In this document: positions 53,497-63,332 of the stretch, in pieces
Layout of the letters: each line of letters opens with the position of its first letter
How positions within the stretch are numbered: position 1 is the stretch's first letter
NCBI GenBank assembly: GCA_000525675.1
Contig: CP002190.1
Span: 1,922,001 to 1,986,000 of the forward strand
DNA length: 64,000 nt
Reading direction: 5' to 3'
Source of the DNA: Bdellovibrio bacteriovorus W
GTDB lineage: Bacteria > Bdellovibrionota > Bdellovibrionia > Bdellovibrionales > Bdellovibrionaceae
Position numbers and translations under genes: made by a program
Notes under the pieces: model-generated
Databases searched by the model: none
What the model was told of the DNA's origin: nothing
The model's input: the letters and a program-made list of their open reading frames with translations, nothing else

Positions 53497-54990
53497 TTAT
53501 ACTTTTACTTGCCGAGCGGCTCTTAAACCTGAGCTGATAGCACCTTCTAGGGTACCTGCATACCGCAAGCTTGTGTGTTCTCCGGCGAACTGTAAATACC
53601 CATCGTACTCAGTCTCGGCCGCAATACCCTTAAGCTTCATGTACTGAGAAGGCTTATAATAGGCCATCGAGCCCTTCGCCCACTTGCGTGTCGACCAATT
53701 GATAAATTGTGCGTTCTCGTAGGAGGCCAATGGGAGATAGAAAAGCTTCAAATCATTCAGTGCTTCTTGAGGCGCATTAGCTCCAGCTAACAACCCAGAT
53801 TGCCCTGAACGCAAAAAGCTCATCAAACCAACTTCAGAACTTTGCTGACGTCCCGACTCCCAGAACTTTTGAGAGAGGAAGTCTCCGGTAAAATTCCCTA
53901 AATTCGCGGGAATGTTTTTGCGCTCTAACCAGAACTTATTCTTAAACGACAAGGCACCTTTAGTTTGAGGAGCATAAGCAAGACTGCGAATACACTGCTT
54001 CTTCGTTGCAGAAATTTCTAAGTCATCCCATCCCTTTACTTCACGCAGTTTTGAAAATGGCAAAGTGCAGATGATGTTCTTAGCTTTATAAACCTCATTG
54101 CGTCCCGCTGTTTGGAACTTCAAATAAAAAACTCCGCGATCTTCGCGAATTTCTATAAGAGGAGAGTTTGTTTTTAGAATGCGATCAGGGATCACTCCCT
54201 CAACGCGAGCTGCGAGAGTTTGCGTCAGCTCCGAAAGACCCGAGTTCATGCGATAGATGGGGCGCCCTGAAAGTAGGCTCGTACCCTCAGCATCAATTGT
54301 AGAAAGAAACTGCAATGCCGACTGCTCTTTTGCATCAACACCAAAGCGTGACATGGCTTGAGATTCCAAAACATTCAGAACTAGAGGATGAACTTCTTGG
54401 TTCCACGAAAGCAAAAGATCTTTTAAAGACAGGGAGTCATAGTAGACGGAGCGTTCGTACTGATTCGCATTTTGCACACTCAGCATCACATCTTGATTGC
54501 GAAATAAGTCGGCACGCACTCTCTGCAACGGAGCCTGAAGAGTTTTAAGGTGAGCTGCTAAGTCTTTAATAAAATAATTTCGGCCCCCGTAATTAAACAC
54601 CTGAGGCTCTAGTCTCGCCCCTGCTTTTACCTCAACCAAAGAGAGATTAAGCTCTTTAGCCAAATTAAAAACATTCACATGATCGCGCTCAATAAACTCT
54701 GCCCCTAACTCTGCCGTTAGGCTTCCATCGGATGCAAAATTCACCGTTTGCACGCGGCCGCCTATGCGCGACGAGGCCTCAAAGATGCGAAAAGGAATCT
54801 TCCTCTTTTTGAGCTCAAAAGCAGCTGCTAGCCCCGCAGCCCCCGCTCCTAGAATTACCACCTCTTGCGTTAAATCATGACTGTCCCCCATAAAGAGGCC
54901 ATCAAGAGTTGTACAACTTGATAGAGCCATAGCTCCAGCTCCGAGAACTGATGATTGCAGAAATTGGCGACGCGAGATGTGTTTCTGAGA
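53497..54990 (-). CDS. Tat-exported flavin amine oxidase-like protein
   Basis: I use ATG 54990 with AAGGA upstream. The twin-arginine signal SRRQFLQSS at 7-15 is followed by a hydrophobic stretch and LSSC (a possible lipobox). The dinucleotide fold GAGAAGLAAAFEL at 49-61 and the GRVQTVNF segment are of the monoamine oxidase / FAD-dependent type; the C-terminal FAD-site motif FAGEHTSLRYAGTLEGAISSG is present. It should oxidise amines or related compounds in the periplasm, with FAD inserted before export. The substrate is unknown. Confidence 0.88.
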   Translation of the reverse strand, partial: SQKHISRRQFLQSSVLGAGAMALSSCTTLDGLFMGDSHDLTQEVVILGAGAAGLAAAFELKKRKIPFRIFEASSRIGGRVQTVNFASDGSLTAELGAEFIERDHVNVFNLAKELNLSLVEVKAGARLEPQVFNYGGRNYFIKDLAAHLKTLQAPLQRVRADLFRNQDVMLSVQNANQYERSVYYDSLSLKDLLLSWNQEVHPLVLNVLESQAMSRFGVDAKEQSALQFLSTIDAEGTSLLSGRPIYRMNSGLSELTQTLAARVEGVIPDRILKTNSPLIEIREDRGVFYLKFQTAGRNEVYKAKNIICTLPFSKLREVKGWDDLEISATKKQCIRSLAYAPQTKGALSFKNKFWLERKNIPANLGNFTGDFLSQKFWESGRQQSSEVGLMSFLRSGQSGLLAGANAPQEALNDLKLFYLPLASYENAQFINWSTRKWAKGSMAYYKPSQYMKLKGIAAETEYDGYLQFAGEHTSLRYAGTLEGAISSGLRAARQVKV

Positions 54991-55008
54991 CATGAATATC
55001 CTTTTCAA

Positions 55009-55407
55009 CCCCTAGCGTCTCAACACTTTAACTGAGAATCAACTCAAAGAATGTGTATGTGACGGCGTACTAGCCAGTGGAAATCGCATTTTTTTGATTT
55101 TTTGAACTTCTAAAATGAAAGTCCCTAGTGGAGGTTGCAACGCAGCTAGCTTTCAATGTGCAGCGTACTAGAATGTCAAAAATCTTGAACTTCTCATTGA
55201 TACATTTCACCAGTGAAGTATGATGGGACGATTTTTCACTTCAGAATTTTGGTAATCCTTCATTGCAGACTGATTAAGTAGCTGCAAGTAATTTGAAGAC
55301 TGAACTCGCAGTCGTCGAACTCGGTAAAACTCTAAGTCCGCGTTCGACAAGCAATTCAGGTATAAGTAAGGCAAATAGGCCAGCCAAGATCGTTAGGACA
55401 ATGCATT
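55009..55407. other. 400-base intergenic region with inverted repeat related to 43651-43734
   Basis: Between divergent genes. TGAAAG at 55116-55121 and CTTTCA at 55150-55155 bracket GAGGTTGCAACGCAGCTAGC, which resembles GAGGAGCAACGCCGCAGCTGGC in the 43651-43734 palindrome. GCGTACTAG occurs at 55065-55073 and 55163-55171. No ORF with coding character was seen. The ABC exporter promoter should be in the right part. Confidence 0.4.
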
Positions 55408-57195
55408 ATGAAGCCACTGTTTTCGGAAGTTGTGTTCACTCGCTTCCATGCACGATTGTTAATTTTATTTTCCTCATTTTTAGCGGCAGCCCTAGGTCTT
55501 CTTGGCCCCTTTTTTCAAAAGGAATTTGTCGATCATCTGACAGGCACTCCCTCCCAGTTTGAGTTTATCAAGACAGACACTCCGCTTATTTTTGTTCTCG
55601 GTGCTTTTTTAACAATTTTGCTTTCTCAAGCCTTCGGTCAACTGACAACCTACTTGGCCGTTCGCGAAGCTCTCTATATGCAAAAAGTCTTTGCTAAAAG
55701 ACTTTACGAAAAAACACTTCATCTAAAAGTAGATACAATGAGTGGTCGCCCCATCGGAGAGATTGTCGCCCTTTACGCGACGGACGTTCAAGGCGCTACG
55801 GTCTTCTTAGATCAAACGCTGCCAGCCGGTGCTTCGACACTCTTTCCTTTAATCCTAGCTCCCTTTGCCATTTCTGCTCTTTTTGACATTCCGCTTTGGC
55901 CCACAATCACAGTGATGTTTGTGATTATTTTTATCAACTCTGGAATGGCCTTCCGTCAGTCCCGCTTCTTCTTCCGCTTTAAGCAACTCGCAGCAGAACG
56001 TGTGGGGTTGGTGAATGAGTGGATTCAAAATATTCGCACAATTCGTATTTTAGGATGGATTCGTCACTTTGAAAAAAATATTTTCAGAACTCGCGTCGTC
56101 GAAACTCAAAACCGTGTTTCGATGGTGACGAATGGTCAGATCATGAATGCCGTTGCCTCATCCATCACTTTCATTTTAAACGTTGTCGCTCTTAGCACTT
56201 TGGTTTTCTATTCTAACCAACCTATTACCAGTGGCGGTCTCTTAGCACTTCTTTGGATTGTCGGAGTTTTCCTAACTCGTCCTTTCCGTCAAATGCCGTG
56301 GTTCTTTACTTTTGCTTTCGACTCATGGACTTCACTGAAACGCTTGGAAAACTTCTTACGTACCGAGAACAATCAAACCCATGAGCAAGAAATACCCGAA
56401 AGCCTTAAGAACCCTCTTCCGATGGAAGAGATGGCCCTATCGGTTAGAAATCTCAATCTCACCGTCTCTAAACGTCGCATTCTCAGCAATATCAGTTTTG
56501 ATATTCAGCGGGGTGAGTTCTTAGCCGTGGTCGGAGAAGTGGGCTCTGGCAAGTCCATGCTCTTGCTTTCACTTTTGCGTGAAACAGGGGCGCAGTTTGA
56601 TCAGTACTATATCGGTGCTAAGAATGCTCTAGACAGCAATCTAGATGAGGTGCGCGCACAGTTTGCCTATGTGCCTCAAGAGGGGTTTATCATGAGTGCC
56701 TCTTTGCGTGAAAACGTGGCCTTTCTTTATGATATCGATCCAGAAAGAGATCCGGTCATTTCTGAATCTCTCAAGCTTGCCCAATTTGATCTTAGCACAG
56801 AACGTGTTGAAAACGGTTTGAACACGGAAATTGGTGAACGCGGTGTGAACCTCTCCGGAGGGCAACGACAACGCGTGGGACTTGCACGAGTTCACTTCCA
56901 CAATGCCCCGATCATGCTTCTTGATGATTGCCTGAGCGCTGTGGACGTCGATACAGAGCAAAAGCTTTTTGAACAACTTCTGATGGGAGCATGGAAAGAA
57001 CGTACACGGGTCCTCGTCACTCACCGACTCAGTGTTCTTCACCGTGTCGATCGCATTCTCTTTATGGAAGAAGGACAAATCGTTGACACTGGAACCTATG
57101 AAGAACTCTTAGGTCGTAATGCCAAGTTCCGCGAATACACGACAAGTGTTGCAAAAGAAGCGACTGAAAAACAAAAAGAGGTCAGCCATGAGTAA
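55408..57195 (+). CDS. ABC transporter half with degenerate catalytic site (ABCC/MRP NBD1-like)
   Basis: A fused permease-ATPase of 595 residues. Six helices in residues 15-310 are followed by an ATPase: Walker A GEVGSGKS at 375-382, signature LSGGQRQR near 482-489, Walker B IMLLDD near 505-510, and H-loop THRLS near 538. The residue after Walker B Asp is Asp instead of the catalytic Glu, as in the first half of eukaryotic MRP proteins (LDDxLSAVD). The next gene overlaps by eight bases and encodes the second half, so the pair forms a heterodimer. Substrate unknown. Confidence 0.92.
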   Translation: MKPLFSEVVFTRFHARLLILFSSFLAAALGLLGPFFQKEFVDHLTGTPSQFEFIKTDTPLIFVLGAFLTILLSQAFGQLTTYLAVREALYMQKVFAKRLYEKTLHLKVDTMSGRPIGEIVALYATDVQGATVFLDQTLPAGASTLFPLILAPFAISALFDIPLWPTITVMFVIIFINSGMAFRQSRFFFRFKQLAAERVGLVNEWIQNIRTIRILGWIRHFEKNIFRTRVVETQNRVSMVTNGQIMNAVASSITFILNVVALSTLVFYSNQPITSGGLLALLWIVGVFLTRPFRQMPWFFTFAFDSWTSLKRLENFLRTENNQTHEQEIPESLKNPLPMEEMALSVRNLNLTVSKRRILSNISFDIQRGEFLAVVGEVGSGKSMLLLSLLRETGAQFDQYYIGAKNALDSNLDEVRAQFAYVPQEGFIMSASLRENVAFLYDIDPERDPVISESLKLAQFDLSTERVENGLNTEIGERGVNLSGGQRQRVGLARVHFHNAPIMLLDDCLSAVDVDTEQKLFEQLLMGAWKERTRVLVTHRLSVLHRVDRILFMEEGQIVDTGTYEELLGRNAKFREYTTSVAKEATEKQKEVSHE

Positions 57196-59068
57196 GGCTT
57201 CATCTAATAATAATTCTAAGATCTCTCAAGGGCTTCTCTCAGACGGGGAAACGAAAACAACCGGTGATTTTGGCTCTAGTACTTTTGAGACTCTGACCTT
57301 TATCTTTAAACCTGTGCTAGGAAAAATTATCTTTTGCTTGGCCCTAGGGTTATTGGGACGCGGTTTACTTCTCGCCAACACGAATGTCATTGGCCTGTGG
57401 GTCGATCACCTTGTAGGCACAAAGACGCCTTTACAAAATTTCAGCTCTGAACAAATCATCATGTTATTGGCTGGAATGGCAATCATTGGATTTATTTTAA
57501 CACTGACCTATCGTGTTTTATTCTCTCGCCTTTGCGCCAATGCGATATCGCTATTTTATGATGAAGTCACATTGAGAACATCTCGCTTACCAATGGGATT
57601 TTTCGACAGCACGCCAACAGGGCGAATTGTGACTCGCTTTTCAAGTGACTATAGCAACGTGTTTCGCCTATTTGGTGGACCCTTGGCAGAGTTTATCTCT
57701 ATCATGTTTGATATTGCGATGATGGTGATATTGATTTCTGTCGCCAATGCTTACTATTTAATTTTCGTCATCTTTATCGGTATTCTAAATTTCTTAGTTT
57801 ATAAGTTAAACCAACAAAAACTGCGCACTTCTCGTCGTGAGCTTTCAGCAAGCCGCTCTCCAAGTATTGCCCACTTTGCTGAAACAGCCCAAGGCGCAAG
57901 TACTATTCGCACCTTCCGCCGACAACCTTCCTTTGCTGAACGCTTTGAAAGACTGGATCACTATTTCCTTTCACGCAAGATGCGCACGACGAAACACTTG
58001 ATTGGGTTTTCATTTCAAATGAACAGCCTGACAGCTCTTTTACTTTTAATGACTGGTGTTTCTGCTTATTTCATGATTGAGCGCGGTTGGGCCACAGTGG
58101 GATCTGTTGGGGTTGCCTTTAGTTTTATCGCTCTATCTGGAAATACGATTCAAATGTTTTTTGAGTGGTTAAGTCAGTTTGAAGAAGCAATGATCGGAGT
58201 TGAGCGCTTAGATCAATACATGCGCATGGATATCGAGGAAGGCAGCCACCTCCCTTCGTACACTCAATTCGACACAGGTCATGCTGTGTACTCGGAAACC
58301 GTCGAAAAATACCTTCTGCATCGCAAACTCTCAGATGAAAGAAGTGCTTCTGTCGAAGTTCAGGACCTTTGGTTCCGCTACCGCCCCGACCTCCCTTGGG
58401 TTCTAAAAGGAGTGAACTTTGAAGTGCAGCCTGGGGAGCGCCTTGGCATCGTCGGTCGCACTGGCTCTGGAAAATCGAGTCTGATTCAGGCATTGTTCCA
58501 TCTTTACCCGATCGACAAAGGGCTTATCTCGATCAATCAAAATGCACCTAAAATTAAATCAGATAGCTCTGGAATCGACCTCAATCTCTACCGTCAATCC
58601 ATGGCCTTTATTGCGCAAGAGCCTATCTTATTTCAAGGAAGCCTTCGCTTTAATCTAGATATCAGCGATTCTCTCTCTGATGAGACGATCTTGAATGCTC
58701 TGGAACGAGTGGGCCTACGCGAATGGGTACTTGCTCACCCTGAAGGACTAAGAATGCGCATCGAGGAGCGAGGCAAGAACCTTTCTTTAGGGGAAAGACA
58801 GCTTTTATGTATGGCTCGCTGTCTTTTGCAGGAAGCGCCCATTGTCATTATGGACGAGGCAACTTCGTCTGTGGACCCTCAATCCGAGGAGATTATGGTC
58901 AAAGCGACAGAAGAGTTTTTCTCTGATCGCACTCAGATCATCATCGCTCATCGCCTGTCGACGCTTGAAAAGTGCGATCGCATCTTATGGTTACAGAATG
59001 GAGAAATCATCGCCCTCGGAAAAACATCGGAAGTTCTCCCTCGCTTTAGAAAAGCAGAACTGGTCTAA
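57188..59068 (+). CDS. ABC transporter half (ABCC/MRP NBD2-like)
   Basis: Starts at ATG 57188, overlapping the first half by eight bases; 626 residues. A 50-residue polar N-terminus precedes six helices. The ATPase has Walker A GRTGSGKS at 423-430, a changed signature LSLGERQ near 532-538 (instead of LSGGQ), and Walker B IVIMDEATSSVD with the catalytic Glu. This is the style of MRP second halves. With the partner, one ATP site combines Glu and LSGGQ (active) and the other lacks both (degenerate), as in asymmetric exporters. Confidence 0.92.
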   Translation: MSKASSNNNSKISQGLLSDGETKTTGDFGSSTFETLTFIFKPVLGKIIFCLALGLLGRGLLLANTNVIGLWVDHLVGTKTPLQNFSSEQIIMLLAGMAIIGFILTLTYRVLFSRLCANAISLFYDEVTLRTSRLPMGFFDSTPTGRIVTRFSSDYSNVFRLFGGPLAEFISIMFDIAMMVILISVANAYYLIFVIFIGILNFLVYKLNQQKLRTSRRELSASRSPSIAHFAETAQGASTIRTFRRQPSFAERFERLDHYFLSRKMRTTKHLIGFSFQMNSLTALLLLMTGVSAYFMIERGWATVGSVGVAFSFIALSGNTIQMFFEWLSQFEEAMIGVERLDQYMRMDIEEGSHLPSYTQFDTGHAVYSETVEKYLLHRKLSDERSASVEVQDLWFRYRPDLPWVLKGVNFEVQPGERLGIVGRTGSGKSSLIQALFHLYPIDKGLISINQNAPKIKSDSSGIDLNLYRQSMAFIAQEPILFQGSLRFNLDISDSLSDETILNALERVGLREWVLAHPEGLRMRIEERGKNLSLGERQLLCMARCLLQEAPIVIMDEATSSVDPQSEEIMVKATEEFFSDRTQIIIAHRLSTLEKCDRILWLQNGEIIALGKTSEVLPRFRKAELV

Positions 59069-59268
59069 CAAAATTGTTGAGGTTTCCGATATAAAAGGTT
59101 ATCCCCATAAAGGTTGGAGAGCGTTGTTCCAATATTTGCTAAAGGGCACAATCTAGAGCTAGGTCCCAGCATCTAACTTGTAGAATTTCAAGTGTCCTTA
59201 CGTTAGCTGCTAAAGACCTCCTCCCCAATCCGAACTCACGATACTATTTACAACTGGCAGGAGGGGTT

Positions 59269-60612
59269 ATGGACAATAACAACCAAAACCTAGATGAATC
59301 ATCCATCGAAAAAGGTTCACTGCAAGAACTGACCGACGTATGGTCAGCCCTGTCTCCCGATGAACGTCGTGAGAAATTCATGGAGCTTCCACGCACGGAA
59401 GCCGAGGAGCTTTTCCTCAGTCTTCACACCCATGACCAAGCAGAGCTTATCTCTGAGGCCACACCTTTAGAGAAACGCTCGTGGATTCGCCTTCTCGCGC
59501 CCGATGACGTTGCCGATTTGATTCAAGAACTAGGTCATGACTCAAAAGATGACTTATTATCTCTTTTAGACCCCCAGACCAAACGTGAGGTCATTGCCCT
59601 CCTAGCCTATGCTGAAGATGCGGCTGGGGGCTTGATGAGTTCTCGTTTCGTTCGCCTTCGTCCAGATATGAGTGTGGATGAGGCGATCAGTTACCTGCGC
59701 ATTCAAGCCAAGACCCACGTTGAGACCATCTACTACGCTTACGTTTTAGATTCTGATCAGAAGCTTTTAGGTGTGGTTTCCTTCCGAGAACTCTTCTCAG
59801 CGTCTCCTGGAATTAAGATCGATGAGATCATGCATACCGATATCATCAAAGTTCCACCAGAAATGGATCAGGAACACATTGGTCGTATCTTCTCTCAACA
59901 AGAACTCATGGCTGTCCCCGTTGTTGATGAAGACGGAGTCATGAAAGGTATTGTTACGTTCGATGACGTTGCCACAGTTATTCAAGAAGAAGCGACTGAA
60001 GATATTCAAAAAATCGGGGGTGTTGAGAGCCTTGACGCACCTTACTTGAAGATCTCAATGTTTGAGATGCTTAAAAAAAGAGGTGGATGGCTTCTTATTC
60101 TTTTCTTAGGAGAAATGTTCACAGCAACGGCTATGGCTTTCTTTGAAGAAGAGATTGCAAAGGCCGTGGTTCTTTCCATGTTCATCCCTTTGATTATCAG
60201 CTCCGGTGGTAACTCTGGTTCTCAAGCTTCAACACTCATCATCCGCGCAATTGCTCTGCGTGAAGTTCGCTTGCGTGACTGGTGGAGAGTTTTAGGTCGC
60301 GAAATCGTGACTGGTGCAATTCTGGGTTTAGCTCTTGGTATGGTTGGATTCATTCGTATTATCATTTGGCCGAACAAAGAAGCGCTCTATACGACCCACT
60401 ACATGCTCGTTGCGAGCACCGTCATGGTCAGCGTTGTCGGTGTTGTTCTTTGGGGTACGATCTCAGGTTCAATGCTTCCATTCATCCTTAAACGCATCGG
60501 CTTTGACCCCGCATCAGCCTCGGCTCCAGCGGTCGCTACACTGGTGGACGTTACAGGTCTTGTGATCTACTTCACAGTGGCAAGTATGATTCTTACGGGG
60601 GCTCTGCTCTAA
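59269..60612 (+). CDS. mgtE: Magnesium transporter MgtE
   Basis: A 447-residue MgtE channel. The N-domain (residues 15-130, helical repeats with PDERREKFMELPR and LLSLLDP) is followed by two CBS domains (about 135-255) that sense magnesium, a connecting helix, and five membrane helices from 275. The pore signature FIPLIISSGGNSGSQASTLIIRA is present. It imports Mg2+ when cytoplasmic Mg2+ is low. The ATG has AGGAGG upstream. It stands alone. Confidence 0.96.
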   Translation: MDNNNQNLDESSIEKGSLQELTDVWSALSPDERREKFMELPRTEAEELFLSLHTHDQAELISEATPLEKRSWIRLLAPDDVADLIQELGHDSKDDLLSLLDPQTKREVIALLAYAEDAAGGLMSSRFVRLRPDMSVDEAISYLRIQAKTHVETIYYAYVLDSDQKLLGVVSFRELFSASPGIKIDEIMHTDIIKVPPEMDQEHIGRIFSQQELMAVPVVDEDGVMKGIVTFDDVATVIQEEATEDIQKIGGVESLDAPYLKISMFEMLKKRGGWLLILFLGEMFTATAMAFFEEEIAKAVVLSMFIPLIISSGGNSGSQASTLIIRAIALREVRLRDWWRVLGREIVTGAILGLALGMVGFIRIIIWPNKEALYTTHYMLVASTVMVSVVGVVLWGTISGSMLPFILKRIGFDPASASAPAVATLVDVTGLVIYFTVASMILTGALL

Positions 60613-60628
60613 TTCCATATTCAGATAA

Positions 60629-60668
60629 ATAAAAAAGCCTTGTAGGAAACTACAAGGCTTTTTTTTAT
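60629..60668. terminator. Bidirectional intrinsic terminator
   Basis: AAAAGCCTTGTAG pairs with CTACAAGGCTTTT around a four-base loop, followed by a T-run. It separates mgtE and the convergent subtilisin gene. Confidence 0.95.
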
Positions 60669-60686
60669 TTCATCATTTCAGATTGC

Positions 60687-62549
60687 TTAATTCGCTTTTA
60701 CTAAACTTGAAGTCCAATCGCGAATCATCGCTAGAGCTCCGCTGCGAGCATTGTCGAACTGAACACCGTAGGCCTGATTCGCTTCATTCCAAACGACATG
60801 TCCTTGAACTTGGATCACCTCGCTGCCGTCTGGACTTGCGATTTGCATTGTCACGATTCCACCCTTTTCGATGGCTTCATCGACATTGAAAGACAATCCA
60901 CCTTCAGAGATCGTATTCACCGAACCAACGAGTTCGCGACTTCCGATATTAACTTTGATCTCAGACTGCATTTTAAAGCGTTCAAAGCGACGGCGCGTTT
61001 GCGGAGCACGCGATCTCATCACTTGCCATAACACCAGTGGCAACATCAAGAGACCTGCAATAATACCCGCTGGATGCGTTGGTCCCCCTGTGCCTGGGCC
61101 ATTTTGAGTGATGGACTTCACAAGTCCGCATCCCCCAGCTCCCCCATCAGCTGCAGGAGCTCGATACTGAGGAGTGTAACTTGGTTGCTGAGCTGTTGAA
61201 GAGTAAATCATCTCTTGCGATGACTTTACAATATCATAGGGCTCCACACGAGAGCTTGTATTTACGATCCCCTGAAGGTGGTGAGAGACCGTTGCCGTAT
61301 CAATAATCAACTGTCGCACGTGATATCCAGATAGCTGTGGCGACTCTCGCAATGCCAGCGCAGCGACTCCGGCAACAAATGGAGCTGCCATACTTGTTCC
61401 CGACATCTCACCGATAGCATCGTTCCCAGGAATTGTACTAGCAACACGCTCTCCAGGGCTTCCCACTTGCACCGAGTAATAGCCATAATTAGAGAAATAA
61501 GAAAGTTTATCTGATGATCCAACTGAAGCCACAGCTAGGTTGCTCGGCACATCGTAACTTGCCGGATACATAGGCTTCACGTCATTATTAGAAGAGTTAT
61601 TACCTGCTGCGGAGACAACGAAGACGCGATTGTTATAGGCATAGATTAAAGCCTCATGCAAAGAACGACTATAGCCAGCCCCACCCCAAGAATTATTAAT
61701 CACCCGTGCACCTTGGTTCACGGCATAATAGATGGCGCGAATAGCATTAGCCGTCGACCCTCCATCGGGACCGAGGAACTTCAATGGCATTACTTGAATA
61801 CTTGATTCTTGAAGGTTGTCAGAGAAAATATTTTGACCTGTGCCTACAACGATTCCCGCAACGTGAGTTCCGTGATTCCCAGAGTCGGCAAAATTATTAT
61901 TATTGTTTATAAAATTCCAACCATTGATATCGTCGACGAAACCATTGAAGTCGTCGTCAACGCCCAAGCGCCCACGAGCCTCCATTTCATTGACCCAGAG
62001 AGCTCCCGTTCCTCCCTCTGCGGTAGGACGGAAAACGCGATGGTTTTTATCAAGGCCCGAGTCAATGACAGCGACCACAATTTTATTGGCATTAGATGCG
62101 GCTGGCGTCATGACCGACCACGTCTTAGAGACTCCAAAGTCCGTACTCTTCGTCTGCGAATAGACGTAAGGGTTTCTCGAAATATTATTATAATAAACGT
62201 AATCAGATGTAGAGAGCGCTTCAACACTTGAATTCAATTCTTCATCAAAGGCTTTCAAAACGTAGTTCGGCTCGATGTACTCCACGTCGGGATCCTGACG
62301 AAGTTCCTCGACATTCAGGGACTCTTGATCGGGCTTAAATGCTACTTGCATCATACCCATGGCTGGGAATGATGCCTTTAAATGGGCTTTGCCAGCAAGT
62401 TTTCCGTGACCGACGGCCACACCCCCAGCTGAACTTTTGAATTTAATGAGATATTCGCCGGGAACAACGGCAGGAGTTTCTTGAGCATAGGCTGGCGCCT
62501 GAATCATCACAAACGCAAACAAGCTCAATGTAACGGATTTTAACGCCAT
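60687..62549 (-). CDS. Subtilisin-like protease fused to a transmembrane helix and PilZ domain
   Basis: A 620-residue protein. Signal peptide ends near AYAQ (22). A propeptide (residues 30-100) precedes an S8 catalytic domain with D163 (VIDSGLD), H226 (NHGTHVAG), the oxyanion N317 (AAGNN) and S386 (GTSMAAP). A Gly-rich segment with GGCG at 472-475 leads to a membrane helix at 494-511, an Arg cluster, and a C-terminal PilZ domain (515-615) with R520-x3-R524 and ISEGG. The DxSxxG Asp is replaced by Thr. The layout places the protease outside the inner membrane and the PilZ domain in the cytoplasm, so c-di-GMP or a protein partner could control it. Confidence 0.9.
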   Translation of the reverse strand: MALKSVTLSLFAFVMIQAPAYAQETPAVVPGEYLIKFKSSAGGVAVGHGKLAGKAHLKASFPAMGMMQVAFKPDQESLNVEELRQDPDVEYIEPNYVLKAFDEELNSSVEALSTSDYVYYNNISRNPYVYSQTKSTDFGVSKTWSVMTPAASNANKIVVAVIDSGLDKNHRVFRPTAEGGTGALWVNEMEARGRLGVDDDFNGFVDDINGWNFINNNNNFADSGNHGTHVAGIVVGTGQNIFSDNLQESSIQVMPLKFLGPDGGSTANAIRAIYYAVNQGARVINNSWGGAGYSRSLHEALIYAYNNRVFVVSAAGNNSSNNDVKPMYPASYDVPSNLAVASVGSSDKLSYFSNYGYYSVQVGSPGERVASTIPGNDAIGEMSGTSMAAPFVAGVAALALRESPQLSGYHVRQLIIDTATVSHHLQGIVNTSSRVEPYDIVKSSQEMIYSSTAQQPSYTPQYRAPAADGGAGGCGLVKSITQNGPGTGGPTHPAGIIAGLLMLPLVLWQVMRSRAPQTRRRFERFKMQSEIKVNIGSRELVGSVNTISEGGLSFNVDEAIEKGGIVTMQIASPDGSEVIQVQGHVVWNEANQAYGVQFDNARSGALAMIRDWTSSLVKAN

Positions 62550-62723
62550 GGAACGTGCTCCTTTCCGCTGTCTAAATTCTTCGGCACAACCCCGCCAAAA
62601 GTTAAGAGAAGTTTAACTCCTATTTGCTGACCTATTCTGAGACATGCTAAGAGCTTGAAGACATTGAACTAAGCTGATATTTATTTTTACCGATAAGTTT
62701 CTTGAAAAGGGAAGCATCTAGAT

Positions 62724-63332
62724 ATGAAACAACTTCAGAAAATTTTCTTACAAGGTCTTGTGACCTTTCTCCCCATTGCTTTGACTATATATATCATCTA
62801 CGCAGGCGTCGCCATTGTCGATAGCTTCTTAGGCGATAGCTTACGAGTGGTTTTGCCAATTTATATTCCTGGATTTGGTTTCCTACTCACAGTGCTTCTA
62901 ATTTTCCTTTTGGGATTATTGCTAAACAGCCTCATTGCAGGTGGAATCTTTCAAAAGTTTGAACAACGGCTGACTCAAGTTCCTTTTATTAAAGCAATCT
63001 ACAGTCCCCTGCGCGATTTGATGAATCTCTTTTCCAAAGGTGGCGGTCCGGGCGGCCTTCAGAAGGTTGTTCTTGTCGACATGACAGACACAGGCGTTCG
63101 CGCCTTGGGTCTTGTTACACGAGAAAGTTTTAAAGATGTGCCTGCTATTGAAGCCCATGCTGACGATCGTATCTCGGTTTACATTCCGATGAGTTATGGG
63201 CTGGGAGGTTTCACACTGATGGTTCCTCGATCACGCCTAACCCCGATTGATATGCCTATTGAAAAAGCGATGAGCCTTGCTATTACGGGTTGGGTTAAAA
63301 CGGACAAAAACGATGGTGAAAACCGTGAGTAA
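62724..63332 (+). CDS. DUF502-family membrane protein
   Basis: A 202-residue protein with two N-terminal membrane helices (GLVTFLPIALTIYIIYAGVAIV and FGFLLTVLLIFLLGLLLNSLIAGG) and a soluble C-terminal half with QVPFIKAIYSPLRDL and YIPMSYGLGGFTLMVPRSRL, all typical of DUF502. Members are conserved in many bacteria and plants, but their role is not established. It overlaps the next gene by several bases, so they are probably co-transcribed. Confidence 0.9.
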   Translation: MKQLQKIFLQGLVTFLPIALTIYIIYAGVAIVDSFLGDSLRVVLPIYIPGFGFLLTVLLIFLLGLLLNSLIAGGIFQKFEQRLTQVPFIKAIYSPLRDLMNLFSKGGGPGGLQKVVLVDMTDTGVRALGLVTRESFKDVPAIEAHADDRISVYIPMSYGLGGFTLMVPRSRLTPIDMPIEKAMSLAITGWVKTDKNDGENRE

